From Betaproteobacteria bacterium (GTDB lineage Bacteria; Pseudomonadota; Gammaproteobacteria; Burkholderiales; Ga0077523), in assembly GCA_016125475.1 (NCBI GenBank), contig WGLR01000002.1, forward strand, positions 1 to 64,000: a stretch of 64,000 nt of DNA, written 5' to 3'. Positions 8,044 to 16,317 of this stretch are shown piece by piece. The notes under the pieces are model-generated. The model was not told where the DNA came from, searched no databases, and worked only from the letters and a program-made list of their open reading frames with translations. The position numbers and the translations under genes were made by a program. The first letter of the stretch is position 1, and every line of letters begins with the position of its first letter.

Positions 8044-8988
8044 TCAGCCGGCTTCGGACTCGCGCTCGATGCGCACGCCGATGGTCCCGGACTTAACGTG
8101 CAGGTCACGCTGCGGGAAGGGAATCTCGACGCCGCGCGCCGCGAGTTCGTCGTCGAGCGCCCACATGAGCCGGGCCTGAGTCCTGCCGGGGCGTGTGGTG
8201 AGATCGCGGTCCGCCCAGATCACGAGCTCGAAGTTGAGCGCGCTGTCGCCGTAGCTCACGAGCCACACTTCGGGCTCACGGCCGGGCAGCGTCAGGACGC
8301 CGTCCACGCTCCGCGCCGCGGCGACGCCGGCCTCCCGGACGATGTTCTTGTCGGTCCCGTAGGCGACCCCGAACGGGACGCGAATGCGACGGAACGCGTC
8401 GTCGAGGGTCCAGTTCGTGACACGACCGTTGATGAACTCCGCGTTGGGCACGAGGATGTCGATCGCGTCGTTCGTCGTCACACGGGTGTAACGCATCGCG
8501 ATCTCGCGCACGTGGCCGCGCACGCCGGATTCGAGATCCACGAAGTCGCCGACCTTCAGGCTGCGTTCCAGCAGCAGGATGATGCCGGACACGAAGTTGC
8601 TGAAGATCGCCTGCAGACCGAAACCCAGACCGACGGCAATGCCGCCGCCGAGCAGCGCGATGCTCGTGAGATCGATGCCCAGCTGATTGAGGCCGACCGC
8701 CGTGCCGACGATCCAGATCGTGTAGCGGCCGAGCTTGCCGAGCAGGTGCACGCGCGCGCTCTTCTGTGGCGCGTGCGGATCGTCCCGGAACATGCTGTGG
8801 AGCGAGCGCTCGAACAGCGCGGCGATCCACCAGAGGGCCGTCACGAACACGACCGCGAGAATCACGTTGGCAGCCGTGATCGACGTGTCGCCGACCCTGA
8901 CGAGGTTGAACTTGAGCCACGACGGTATGGGTATCGACTGGTCGATGGAGGCTGCGAGGACGGGAACGTGGCCCAGGTCGGGAATCAT
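8044..8988 (-). CDS. Small-conductance mechanosensitive channel (MscS family)
   Basis: 314 residues: a few N-terminal membrane helices, then the hallmark MscS pore and beta domain. The pore helix is Gly/Ala-rich (LLGGGIAVGLGFGLQAIFSN), followed by RSLKVGDFVDLE and the IDILVPNAEFINGRVTNW signature near residue 180. It opens under membrane tension to release solutes in hypo-osmotic shock. The protein is close to E. coli MscS in size and lacks the long extensions of MscK. The start at ATG 8988 is chosen because upstream in-frame sequence is arginine-rich and out of character. It lies 52 bp downstream of the OmpA-like gene and probably shares its transcript. Confidence 0.87.
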   Translation of the reverse strand: MIPDLGHVPVLAASIDQSIPIPSWLKFNLVRVGDTSITAANVILAVVFVTALWWIAALFERSLHSMFRDDPHAPQKSARVHLLGKLGRYTIWIVGTAVGLNQLGIDLTSIALLGGGIAVGLGFGLQAIFSNFVSGIILLLERSLKVGDFVDLESGVRGHVREIAMRYTRVTTNDAIDILVPNAEFINGRVTNWTLDDAFRRIRVPFGVAYGTDKNIVREAGVAAARSVDGVLTLPGREPEVWLVSYGDSALNFELVIWADRDLTTRPGRTQARLMWALDDELAARGVEIPFPQRDLHVKSGTIGVRIERESEAG

Positions 8989-9040
8989 CGCGTGCACGGC
9001 CTGTGGTCGCGGCCCCTGATGCCCGAGATCACGATCGTCG

Positions 9041-9649
9041 TCATGTCGGGTCCGCGCCGGAAGCGTCGCCCGCCGTGGATGGCTCCCGCTCGCGGGAAGC
9101 GTGTCGCGCCGGGGCTCGCTGTCGTGTGCGGATCGCATCCGGCAGGAAGCGCACGATGACCTTGCGCTGCTGCGACGTGCGCCGCGACCCGGAATCGGGT
9201 TGTCCGTGGTGAGACGACGACTCGTCCGAAATCGAGATGTCCTCGGGATCCACACCGAAACGCCGGAGCCAGTTCTTGACGGCGCGGGCCCGGCGCAGTG
9301 CGAGCGCATGGGGGCTGCTCGATCCCTCCTTCTCCCCCGCGTGCGCCTCGAGCGCGATCGAGCGATAGGTCGACTGGACGAAGTATTCCGCCACGCGCGC
9401 GAGCAGCCGCACGTACTCCCGTCGCACCACGGCGCTGCCCACGGCGAAGTGGATGCTCGTTGCCGAGGGCGGCGCCGAGCGCGTGCGCCGCGCCGCTTCC
9501 GGATTGTCGGTCGCCGGCGCCGGCTCCGACGCATCACGCATCAGGCGCCGACGCGTCATCCGTATCACGCGCATCAGTGCCGCCAGCGGGCCCTTTTTCG
9601 AGAAGATCTTCTTCACCAGAAACGCCACCTGTCCTGTCGGGGTGCGCAT
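9041..9649 (-). CDS. OmpA-C-like domain protein without an evident signal peptide
   Basis: About 202 residues. The N-terminal third is basic (KKIFSKKGPLAALMRVIRMT and RRRLMR). It is followed by an OmpA/MotB-type peptidoglycan-binding domain: the IHFAVGSAVV strand, YRSIALEAHAGEKEG (normally the GHTD site), LALRRARAVKNWLRRFGV and the SDESS...RKVIVRF end. Key positions of the GHTD loop are altered to AHAGEKEG, so peptidoglycan binding is uncertain. A longer frame could begin at 9694, but that codon falls inside the predicted promoter, which supports ATG 9649. It heads an operon with the mechanosensitive channel. Confidence 0.6.
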   Translation of the reverse strand: MRTPTGQVAFLVKKIFSKKGPLAALMRVIRMTRRRLMRDASEPAPATDNPEAARRTRSAPPSATSIHFAVGSAVVRREYVRLLARVAEYFVQSTYRSIALEAHAGEKEGSSSPHALALRRARAVKNWLRRFGVDPEDISISDESSSHHGQPDSGSRRTSQQRKVIVRFLPDAIRTRQRAPARHASREREPSTAGDASGADPT

Positions 9650-9684
9650 CACGCACGGAATGCGGCCACCCCGGGTAACGGATC

Positions 9685-9713
9685 GTAGTAACAATATTCC
9701 CTTGGCGTGTCAA
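9685..9713 (-). promoter_or_regulatory. Sigma-70 promoter for OmpA-like/MscS operon
   Basis: Read on the minus strand, a perfect -35 TTGACA (9708-9713) is followed after 17 bp by TACTAC (9685-9690), a moderate -10. The start site would be near 9678, giving a leader of about 30 bases to the ATG at 9649. Confidence 0.6.
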
Positions 9714-10024
9714 ACGAGCACCCGCACACCGGACAGCGCCCGTGGTCCGGATGCCACCGCACTGCCTCATTGCGGAACCGGTCGCGGAACGCGCCGAACG
9801 CCGCTCATTGTGCCTCGACCCTGCCACGCGACGGAACCAATCGGCGCGACACCGGCCATATACAGACATCCGGGCAGACGACCGATCCTTCTCGGCCACG
9901 ACGCGCCGCGCCCGACTGGCGGTGGGCGGATTGATCGTGGTCAAGGCGGGGCAGTGCCCGGACGCTACAGTGCCCGTGCCCGACGCAGGATCGGGCGTTT
10001 TCCGCATCCTTTCGGGAGAGATCC
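9714..10024. other. Intergenic stretch, no gene seen
   Basis: About 310 bp between the divergent OmpA-like and EF-hand genes. Open frames here lack family resemblance and codon character. The only clear signal is the ribosome-binding site GGGAGAG (about 10014-10020) of the EF-hand gene. I see no convincing promoter for that gene. Confidence 0.5.
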
Positions 10025-10846
10025 ATGAACAAGCAGAGACTCCTCATTTCCGCACTCGCCACCGTCGGGCTCCTCGCGACGGCGCCCGCATGGGCCAATC
10101 ATCACCAGAAGTTCGAGGCCGTGTTCAAGAGTGCGGACAAGGACGGCGACGGCACGCTCGACCGCGAGGAAGCCAAGGCGATGCCGATGGTCGCGAAGCG
10201 GTTCGATCAGCTCGACACCGACAAGGACGGCACGGTGTCCATGGACGAAGTGCGGAAGGGCATGAAGATGGCGCGCAGGCACCGGATGCACGACTCCCAC
10301 GACATGCACGAAGGCATGATGGACATGCACGGGCGCGGCGAGAAGATGTTCAAGCGCGCCGACAAGGACAACGACGGCACCCTGGACCGCGACGAGGCGA
10401 AGGCCATGCCGCGTGTCTCCGAGCACTTCGACGACATCGATGCCGACAAGGACGGTACCGCGGCCATGGACGAGATCCACACCTTCATGAAGGCCCATCA
10501 CGCAGGACACGGCATGCACGAAGGCATGATGGACATGCACGAGCGCGGCGAGAAGATGTTCAAGCGCGCCGACAAGGACAACGACGGCACCCTGGACCGC
10601 GACGAGGCGAAGGCCATGCCGCGCGTCTCGGAGCACTTCGACGACATCGATGCCGACAAGGACGGCACTGTCTCCATGGACGAGATCCACACCTTCATGA
10701 AGGCCCACCGCGCGGGACACGGGATGCACCACGATCACGACGACGGTGACCACGACATGGACCACGACACCATGGACCACGACACCATGAATCACGACGA
10801 CATGGATCACCACGAGATGGATCACCACGACAACGGCAGCAACTGA
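10025..10846 (+). CDS. Exported EF-hand calcium-binding protein with six EF loops and His/Asp-rich tail
   Basis: 273 residues. A cleavable signal peptide (MNKQRLLISALATVGLLATAPAWA) is followed by three pairs of EF-hand loops: DKDGDGTLDREE/DTDKDGTVSMDE, then DKDNDGTLDRDE/DADKDGTAAMDE, then DKDNDGTLDRDE/DADKDGTVSMDE. All loops keep the Asp at position 1, Gly at 6 and an acidic residue at 12, so calcium binding is likely. Linkers between pairs and the last 40 residues are dense in His, Asp and Met (MDHDTMDHDTMNHDDMDHH), a composition suited to binding transition metals such as Cu, Zn or Ni. It acts in the periplasm or outside the cell, probably as a metal or calcium buffer or sensor. No partner gene is nearby. 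Confidence 0.82.
   Translation: MNKQRLLISALATVGLLATAPAWANHHQKFEAVFKSADKDGDGTLDREEAKAMPMVAKRFDQLDTDKDGTVSMDEVRKGMKMARRHRMHDSHDMHEGMMDMHGRGEKMFKRADKDNDGTLDRDEAKAMPRVSEHFDDIDADKDGTAAMDEIHTFMKAHHAGHGMHEGMMDMHERGEKMFKRADKDNDGTLDRDEAKAMPRVSEHFDDIDADKDGTVSMDEIHTFMKAHRAGHGMHHDHDDGDHDMDHDTMDHDTMNHDDMDHHEMDHHDNGSN
10304..10723 (+). repeat. Near-identical 210-bp tandem duplication inside the EF-hand gene
   Basis: The block starting at MHEGMMDMH and ending at AGHGMH occurs twice with a 210-bp (70-codon) period, at 10304-10513 and 10514-10723, with only a handful of base differences. The upstream EF pair is a third, diverged copy. In-frame spacing means each copy adds one complete EF pair plus a His/Met linker. 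Confidence 0.9.
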
Positions 10847-11182
10847 TCCGCCCGGACGGGGCCGCCGCATTCCGCGCACGGCCCGCCGCCTCTGCAGGAC
10901 CTCCTCCCCGCGCCGTCAGGGCCCGTCGCGAACACCCTGTCTCGAATCGGCCACTCGTGAGATCATCGGGGTCCGGAGAAGGCAGGAATTCGCTTCACAC
11001 CACGGCGGCCTGATCGCCTGCGTCGTCGCGGGATGGAATGCGACGACTTTCGGGTCGCGCAGTCGGCGCACGACGTGCGGTCGACGCGACAGCCTCCTTC
11101 CACGATCGTCTTCAGCAAACTCCCGCTGACCGACGGGCATCCGACGCACACGTGTCGCCCGCGCGCAGCGCCGTACGCCTGC
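10847..11182. other. Intergenic stretch upstream of DUF481 gene
   Basis: 336 bp with no supported gene. A frame continuous with the DUF481 gene is open from 11033, but it begins before a good signal peptide and so is not taken as coding. A minus-strand frame through here has a curious CVGC...CADC spacing but is otherwise arginine-rich and unlike a protein. No promoter or terminator that I would defend. Confidence 0.4.
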
Positions 11183-12220
11183 ATGAAAAAATTTTTTCGT
11201 CGCATCTCTGCGAGTCTCGTATCGCTCTCGCTCGCCATCCTCGTCGTCCCGGCCCCTGCGCTTGGCGACACGATCATCCTCAAGAACGGCGATCGCGTCA
11301 CCGGACAGGTGAACCGCCTGCGATCGGGCCGGATCGAAGTCTCGACGTCCTGGGCCGGCACGGTGCGCGTCGACACCTCCGCGATCGCCTCGGTCGAGAC
11401 GGACGACGACGTCACGATCGTCCTCAAGGACTATTCACGGCTGGTCGGGAGACTCGTCAAGTCGCCGGATTCGCCCATCGCCGTGCAGACCGGCACCGAA
11501 GCGCAGCCGGTTGCAGTGACACCCGGACGCGTCTCGGCACTGCTGCGCGGCAGTTACAGCGAGGAGGACTGGCGCATAACCGGGCGGATCAACGCGGGGG
11601 TGACGGATACCTTCGGGAACACGGACGTGCGCCGCATGAATCTCGACGGGGAGACGATCGCGCGCAAGAACTTCGATCGCTGGTCCTTCGCGGCGCGAGG
11701 CAGTCAGGCGACCGATCGCGGGCAGGAGACCGAGGCCAACGCCACGGTCTCGCTCAAGTACGACCGGTTCATCACGGAACGCGCCTATGCCTACGCGGGC
11801 TCCACTCTCGAGCACGATCGTTTCAAGGACCTGCGCCTCCGCGCGACGCTCGGCGTGGGAGCCGGGTACCAGGTGCTGGAGTCGTCGACCACGAATCTCT
11901 CTTTCGAGGGCGGTGTCGATCGAGTCCGGACGGATTTCTTCGAGGAAACCGATCAGCTCACTTACGCGGCACGGCTCAGCACGCGTTTCGACGCGTGGCT
12001 CCTCGAGAACTGGCTGCAGGTGTTCCACAACAACCAGATCTATCTCGGCCTGCAGGACTTCGCCCAGTCGTTCGCACGCACGCAGACCGGGCTGCGTCTG
12101 CCCCTTCAGTCGGGCCTCTACCTCGCCCTGCAATACAACATCGACTGGGACGGCAATCCGGCGCCGGACCTGCAGAGCCTGGACCGGACACTCATCTTCA
12201 ACGTCGGATACAAGTGGTGA
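11183..12220 (+). CDS. DUF481-family outer-membrane beta-barrel protein
   Basis: 345 residues. A signal peptide (MKKFFRRISASLVSLSLAILV...ALG) is followed by a small globular domain (DTIILKNGDRVTGQVNRL) that often precedes the barrel. A C-terminal DUF481 domain follows, with alternating amphipathic strands such as WRITGRINAGVTDTFGNTD and TTNLSFEGGVDR, and a terminal aromatic residue after LIFNVGYKW typical of outer-membrane barrels recognised by BamA. The ATG at 11183 is chosen because it starts the signal peptide. The function of DUF481 proteins is not established; some appear in salt- or metal-stress regulons. It ends next to a bidirectional hairpin. Confidence 0.8.
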   Translation: MKKFFRRISASLVSLSLAILVVPAPALGDTIILKNGDRVTGQVNRLRSGRIEVSTSWAGTVRVDTSAIASVETDDDVTIVLKDYSRLVGRLVKSPDSPIAVQTGTEAQPVAVTPGRVSALLRGSYSEEDWRITGRINAGVTDTFGNTDVRRMNLDGETIARKNFDRWSFAARGSQATDRGQETEANATVSLKYDRFITERAYAYAGSTLEHDRFKDLRLRATLGVGAGYQVLESSTTNLSFEGGVDRVRTDFFEETDQLTYAARLSTRFDAWLLENWLQVFHNNQIYLGLQDFAQSFARTQTGLRLPLQSGLYLALQYNIDWDGNPAPDLQSLDRTLIFNVGYKW

Positions 12221-12243
12221 CCCTGCCCCACCCTTGAATGGAG

Positions 12244-12273
12244 AACGCCCGGAGGGCAGACCATCCGGGCGTT
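12244..12273. terminator. Bidirectional terminator hairpin
   Basis: A perfect 10-bp stem (AACGCCCGGA with TCCGGGCGTT) closes a 10-base loop. It lies between the convergent DUF481 and phosphoesterase genes and can serve both strands. T-runs are weak (TT), so termination may be partly factor-assisted. Confidence 0.7.
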
Positions 12274-12298
12274 CCCGTACGTAACCTGCCTGTGTGGA

Positions 12299-13504
12299 TC
12301 AGCGGGTCGCAGGCACGTGGACACGCTTCAGCAGACGCGTGCGGCCGAAGCTGTCGTCGAAGCCATACGCGGCGATGTCGGCCGCGCCACTCCTGTGCAC
12401 GGACACCGTGGCCCAGGAATAGGCGCGGTCGGTGGACGGGCTGAACGTCGTCGTGCCCGGAGCAACCTCGAACGGCGAACCACCGGCACCGACGATGACC
12501 TGCCAGGCATGACCACCGATGCCGGCCGTGGGCTGGCGCATGTTGAAGATGTGCTCGTGGCCGCAGAAGTACGTGGCACCGTAGGATTCGATCAGATTCC
12601 AGAACTCGTCGCGTTTCGCCGCATCCTTGTCGATGCCGGACACGCCGGGATCGCCGGCGGCATCGTAGTAGTACGTGTAGGCAGGCTTGTGGCCGAACAC
12701 GAAGATGTTGCCGACACCGCGCCGCTTCGCCGCGTCGAGGTCCTTCGTGAGCCAGCCGATCGGCGCGTGGTTGTCGTAGCCGACCGCGTCGGTGTTGATG
12801 ACCGCGAAGTGCACGTTGTCGACATCGAAGCTGTAGGAAAGCTGGCTCTGGTCGGTCGTGAGGGCGTCGTCGTCCTTGTGATCGGCCACGTCGACATTCG
12901 CGACGTTCGGGCCGACGACCGCCTCGAGACGCGTCGTGTCGAGGATGATGTCGCCCATGTTCGCGCGCCAGGCGTTCTCGTTCTCGACCTGGGCAGCCTT
13001 GCCGCACGCCTTGCACTGCACCTCGTGGTTGCCCGGCACCGGCACGATGTACGTGCCGCTCTCGATCGTCGGGGCCACCATGCCACGCCAGTAGGCGTAC
13101 TGCTTGTAGAAGGCCATGAGATCCGAACCGACGACGTCGGCCACCGAAGTGGAGGCGGGAGAGGACGCCTTGCCGTAACCCATGATCATGTCGCCGTTGA
13201 AGAACAGCAGCTTCGACTTCTGCGCGTTGACGGTCTCGAGGATGCGCGCGAGAGCCTTCGTGTTCTGCAGCCAGTTCTGGTCCTGACCCGGGACCGGCAT
13301 CGTCGTGGGATCCGGATGCTTGGGATCCTGGCGGGAATCGCCGACCGTCGAGAAGCGCAGCACCACGGGATCGTAACGGTCCGCGTCGTCGTCACGATCC
13401 CGGTCGTGAGCGAAGGCCGAGGTCACGACGCCGGAAAGGACGACCGCGGACACGAGCGCGGGCAGCACTCGGCGCGCAAAATGGGAAGGACGGGTGATTG
13501 TCAT
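12299..13504 (-). CDS. Secreted calcineurin-like metallophosphoesterase
   Basis: 401 residues. A signal peptide (RRVLPALVSAVVLSGVVTSAFA) is followed by a short Asp/Arg-rich region. The metallophosphoesterase fold shows all five metal-site motifs in order: GDSR, FNGDMI, PGNHE, VFGHKPAY and CGHEHIFN. The spacing resembles purple-acid-phosphatase-like periplasmic phosphoesterases. A Cys pair in CKACGK lies after the GNHE motif. It probably releases phosphate from organic phosphates or nucleotides outside the cytoplasm. The substrate is not predictable. It is divergent from the PagL-like gene across 262 bp that should contain both promoters. Confidence 0.85.
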   Translation of the reverse strand: MTITRPSHFARRVLPALVSAVVLSGVVTSAFAHDRDRDDDADRYDPVVLRFSTVGDSRQDPKHPDPTTMPVPGQDQNWLQNTKALARILETVNAQKSKLLFFNGDMIMGYGKASSPASTSVADVVGSDLMAFYKQYAYWRGMVAPTIESGTYIVPVPGNHEVQCKACGKAAQVENENAWRANMGDIILDTTRLEAVVGPNVANVDVADHKDDDALTTDQSQLSYSFDVDNVHFAVINTDAVGYDNHAPIGWLTKDLDAAKRRGVGNIFVFGHKPAYTYYYDAAGDPGVSGIDKDAAKRDEFWNLIESYGATYFCGHEHIFNMRQPTAGIGGHAWQVIVGAGGSPFEVAPGTTTFSPSTDRAYSWATVSVHRSGAADIAAYGFDDSFGRTRLLKRVHVPATR

Positions 13505-13766
13505 TGTCTGGACTCTCCAGTGTTGTTGACCCCGGGCGCTCAGCAGGAGGGCCGCAGCGAGGTGCCCGCGGACGCCGGCGCGCCACAGTAGGTCCTCGCC
13601 ATGACGCCAGCGTGATCGCAGACTTACTGCAGGCTTACGAAAGAACGCGGGGGGGCTGCGCAGGACCGACGGGGTCGGGACGGCACCGGGGTGCAGGAGG
13701 CACGGGCCCGCGCTACCATTGCTTCACGTCGAGAGGACGTGACGAAGCTCGGAGGCCTTCCAGCGA

Positions 13767-14327
13767 ATGCTGTTTCGAAGCCGGATGACGGCGGGCGCCG
13801 CCCTGGCACTCGCAGCGGGATGCGCGACCGTACCGGGCCATGCGCACGCACTGGACGCCACCTTCTCGGCGGGCGAGGGCGATCGCGTGAGGATGCTGAG
13901 CGCGGGCGTGGCGTTTCCGCTCGTCGAGCGGATCCCCTGCACCCGTTTCTGCGAGGCGTCCTTCGTGCTGGTGACGCATGTGGCGCGCTGGTGGCTGCCC
14001 TACGACGGCGGGTACGGCAGCAGCCTCTGGGACGGCAGCCTCGTGCCTTCCGTGCGCGTGGCCGCCCCGGCGGCCAATGGTTCCATCGTGCGGGTGGAAG
14101 CCGGCATCGGCGGCCACTATCTTTCCCGACGCGATCTGGGCCGGCAGCGGTTTTTCGGATCCAACTGGCAGTTCGGAGAGTTCTTCCAGGCAGGCTTCTC
14201 GCTGTCGGCGCAGTCGTCCGACGCGTGGTTCCTGAGAATCGAGCACGTGTCGAACGGCGGCTTCGCGTCCCGCAACAGCGGCGTCACGTTCTTCGGGATC
14301 ACCTATCGGCGGCATCTTGCCTGGTGA
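13767..14327 (+). CDS. pagL: PagL-like lipid A 3-O-deacylase (acyloxyacyl hydrolase)
   Basis: 186 residues with a signal peptide (MLFRSRMTAGAALALAAG) and an eight-stranded barrel pattern. The diagnostic RIEHVSNGG contains the catalytic His-Ser pair of PagL, and it is followed by NSGVTFFGITY at the C-terminus. PagL removes the 3-linked acyl chain of lipid A in the outer membrane and lowers endotoxicity or alters permeability. A cysteine follows Ala-Ala-Gly near the cleavage site but the sequence is only a marginal lipobox. CTRFCE adds a second Cys pair. It stands alone, convergent with the methionine-synthase operon. Confidence 0.75.
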   Translation: MLFRSRMTAGAALALAAGCATVPGHAHALDATFSAGEGDRVRMLSAGVAFPLVERIPCTRFCEASFVLVTHVARWWLPYDGGYGSSLWDGSLVPSVRVAAPAANGSIVRVEAGIGGHYLSRRDLGRQRFFGSNWQFGEFFQAGFSLSAQSSDAWFLRIEHVSNGGFASRNSGVTFFGITYRRHLAW

Positions 14328-14360
14328 GTCCCCGGCAGTGCCAGCCGATCTTTCGCGACG

Positions 14361-15869
14361 TCAGGCCCTCAACCGTGCCGAAGCCTCGGCGATCGCCGCG
14401 AGCTTGCGCTCCGCGATGGCGGCCGATGCGACCGGGTTGTCCGCGAACGTCGCGAATCCGCAGTCGGGGGTGAGGAGCACGCGATCCCCGCCGAACAGCC
14501 GTGCGGCGTGGCGGGCCTTCGCGAGTATCTCGTCGACCGTCTCGACGCGCGGATCCTTCTGGTTCACGACCCCGACGCCGATGCGCCGGTCGGCGGGCAG
14601 CGCCTCGAGCACCTCGAGCTCACCTGCACGCGGGGTGCACAGCTCGAGGAAGTAGGTCCCGACGCGCATCGCGGCCAGCGTGCCAACGAGCGGCGTGTAG
14701 TCGCCCGCGAGGCACTTGGTCTCGTCCGGCGTCCAGTTGCCGCGGCACATGTGGAGCGCCACGCGTTCGATCGGAAAGCCCTCGGTCACGGCGTTCACGA
14801 GATCGCGCGCGAACGCGAGTTCGGTCGCGCTCTCGCCCTTCTCGGAGAGCGCGCCGCACATGAAGCTCCTCGCCTGCTTCGGTCCGGTGAACACGACCTC
14901 CGACAGGACCGGCTCGTCGAACTGCACGATCGCCACGCCCGCGCCGAGGAGGAAGGCGAGTTCCTCCCGCAGCACGCGCACGACGTCGGCCGCGATGTCG
15001 TCGCGCGTCTCGTACGCACGTTCCGACAGACACTCCAGCCACATCGTCCGGGTGAGCAGGTAGGGCCCCGGCAGGGCGACCTTGATCGGCCGGTCGGTGA
15101 GCGTGCGCGCGAACTGGTACTCGTGCAGTGCGAGCGGGCGCGAGCGGCCGAGCGGGCCGAAGACCGCGGGATGCCGCACCTCGCCGGCAGGCACGTCGAG
15201 GGCCCGCAGTTCCTCGGCGAAGTGCTCGGGATCGTCCACGAGCGGCAGCAGGTCGGTGAGCGGGATGAGCTGGCAGTTGTCGAGACGTGCGCCCACGAAG
15301 CTCGCGTAGCTGTCGCGCCGCTGTTCGCCATCGGTGATCACGTCGCAACCCGCCCGGACCTGGGCGTCGACCGCGAGCCGCACGGCATCGTCCGCCGTGG
15401 CCTCGAAGTCGGCCTCGGCGAGGCGTCCCTGCATGCGCTCGTGCACGGCCTGCACCATCCAGCGCGGGCGCGGCCAGCTTCCCATGCCCATCACCGCGAA
15501 ACGCGGAATGGCGGGCGCGGGCGCGGGGTCCGGCAGGACGTCCGGGATCGTGACCGGCGCGATCTCCTGGCGCGTCGCGACGTGCGCCGTGGCCGGTGCG
15601 ATGCTGCGTTCGGACAGTGCGCCCTTGCAGACGAGATAGGACGCCTGCCGGCCCTCCGTCAGGACGGACACGAGTTCGTTGCCGGTCATGCGGCACCACG
15701 CGGGCAGATCCTCGCGCACGGAGATCTCCGTCGAGAGGATCTCGAGCAGCTGACCGCGATCCAGCGGGTCGATGTGCCGGCGGATCAGGAGCAGCAGCCC
15801 GTTGCCGCAGTCCAGATCCCCGCCGTCGAAGCTCACGTCGGGCGTGTGGGCGTGTCTCGTGTCAGCCAT
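14361..15869 (-). CDS. TusA-like domain fused to a MetE-type core methionine synthase
   Basis: 502 residues in two parts. Residues about 10-75 are a TusA/SirA-like sulfur-carrier domain with Cys in DLDCGNG and in DLPAWCRMTG. Residues about 125-500 are the catalytic half of cobalamin-independent methionine synthase. Its complete zinc site is visible as His373-x-Cys375 (LHMCRGN), Glu409 (YFLELC) and Cys470 (PDCGF). The last two are 61 residues apart, as I recall for E. coli MetE. The N-terminal half of full-length MetE, needed for binding polyglutamyl folate, is absent, as in folate-independent core methionine synthases. It is last in an operon after TusA-like and DsrE-like genes (21-bp gap). 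I infer that sulfur or a thiol is delivered to the zinc site by the attached carrier. The true methyl donor and product are unknown. Confidence 0.78.
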   Translation of the reverse strand: MADTRHAHTPDVSFDGGDLDCGNGLLLLIRRHIDPLDRGQLLEILSTEISVREDLPAWCRMTGNELVSVLTEGRQASYLVCKGALSERSIAPATAHVATRQEIAPVTIPDVLPDPAPAPAIPRFAVMGMGSWPRPRWMVQAVHERMQGRLAEADFEATADDAVRLAVDAQVRAGCDVITDGEQRRDSYASFVGARLDNCQLIPLTDLLPLVDDPEHFAEELRALDVPAGEVRHPAVFGPLGRSRPLALHEYQFARTLTDRPIKVALPGPYLLTRTMWLECLSERAYETRDDIAADVVRVLREELAFLLGAGVAIVQFDEPVLSEVVFTGPKQARSFMCGALSEKGESATELAFARDLVNAVTEGFPIERVALHMCRGNWTPDETKCLAGDYTPLVGTLAAMRVGTYFLELCTPRAGELEVLEALPADRRIGVGVVNQKDPRVETVDEILAKARHAARLFGGDRVLLTPDCGFATFADNPVASAAIAERKLAAIAEASARLRA

Positions 15870-15890
15870 GACAGCCGGACCGACGCGCGG

Positions 15891-16259
15891 TCAGTAGGAC
15901 ATGCACGGCGTTCCGTCGGAGAGGAACTCGACGAGCTTCGCGCCCCCGACGATGGTCGCGCCCGGGATGAGACCGTTCTCGTCGAGGCTGCGCTTCTTGA
16001 AGCACGGCGAGCACACCCAGATCGTTCCACCGGCCGCCACGAAGTTGTCGATGAGTTCCTTGAGCGGAGCGAACCCCGGCTCGTGGATGGCGTCGGCGAA
16101 ACCCTTCTGGGAAAGCCTCACCCCCTCGATCGAGAGGAACACGAGCGTGTTCTGGCTCGAGGCGACGGCAGCGTTGGCGACCACGAAGGCCACGGTCGCC
16201 TTGTCGGGGTTGTCCGTGGAAAAGCTCAGCGAAACGCAGAATTTGCCCGTACCGGCCAT
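15891..16259 (-). CDS. DsrE-family sulfur-relay protein
   Basis: 122 residues with the DsrE/F-like alpha-beta fold: FCVSLSFSTDNPDKATVAFVVANAA at the start, NTLVFLSIEGVRL and IDNFVAAGGTIWVCSPCFKKR. The CSPC pair sits where DsrE/TusD carry their persulfide cysteine, so sulfur transfer is plausible. A further Cys occurs near the C-terminus in TPCMSY. The protein is cytoplasmic. It lies between a stand-alone TusA-like gene (58 bp) and a TusA-MetE fusion (21 bp), matching the usual TusA-to-DsrE transfer order. Confidence 0.8.
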   Translation of the reverse strand: MAGTGKFCVSLSFSTDNPDKATVAFVVANAAVASSQNTLVFLSIEGVRLSQKGFADAIHEPGFAPLKELIDNFVAAGGTIWVCSPCFKKRSLDENGLIPGATIVGGAKLVEFLSDGTPCMSY

Positions 16260-16317
16260 GTCATCTCTCCATTCGTCAGTGAGTATCGGTGTTGCGCGCT
16301 CCGGCCCGGACTCAGGG

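Noticed and set aside
8989-9537. Longer N-terminus for the MscS gene
   Set aside because: It is arginine-rich and antisense-like, and it would overlap most of the OmpA-like gene in another frame.
9650-9694. Longer N-terminus for the OmpA-like protein starting at 9694
   Set aside because: The codon falls inside the TTGACA-17-TACTAC promoter, so it would not be on the mRNA.
10963-11427. Minus-strand frame with CVGC and CADC motifs
   Set aside because: It overlaps the start of the DUF481 gene, its flanks are arginine-rich as in antisense of GC-rich DNA, and no family fits.
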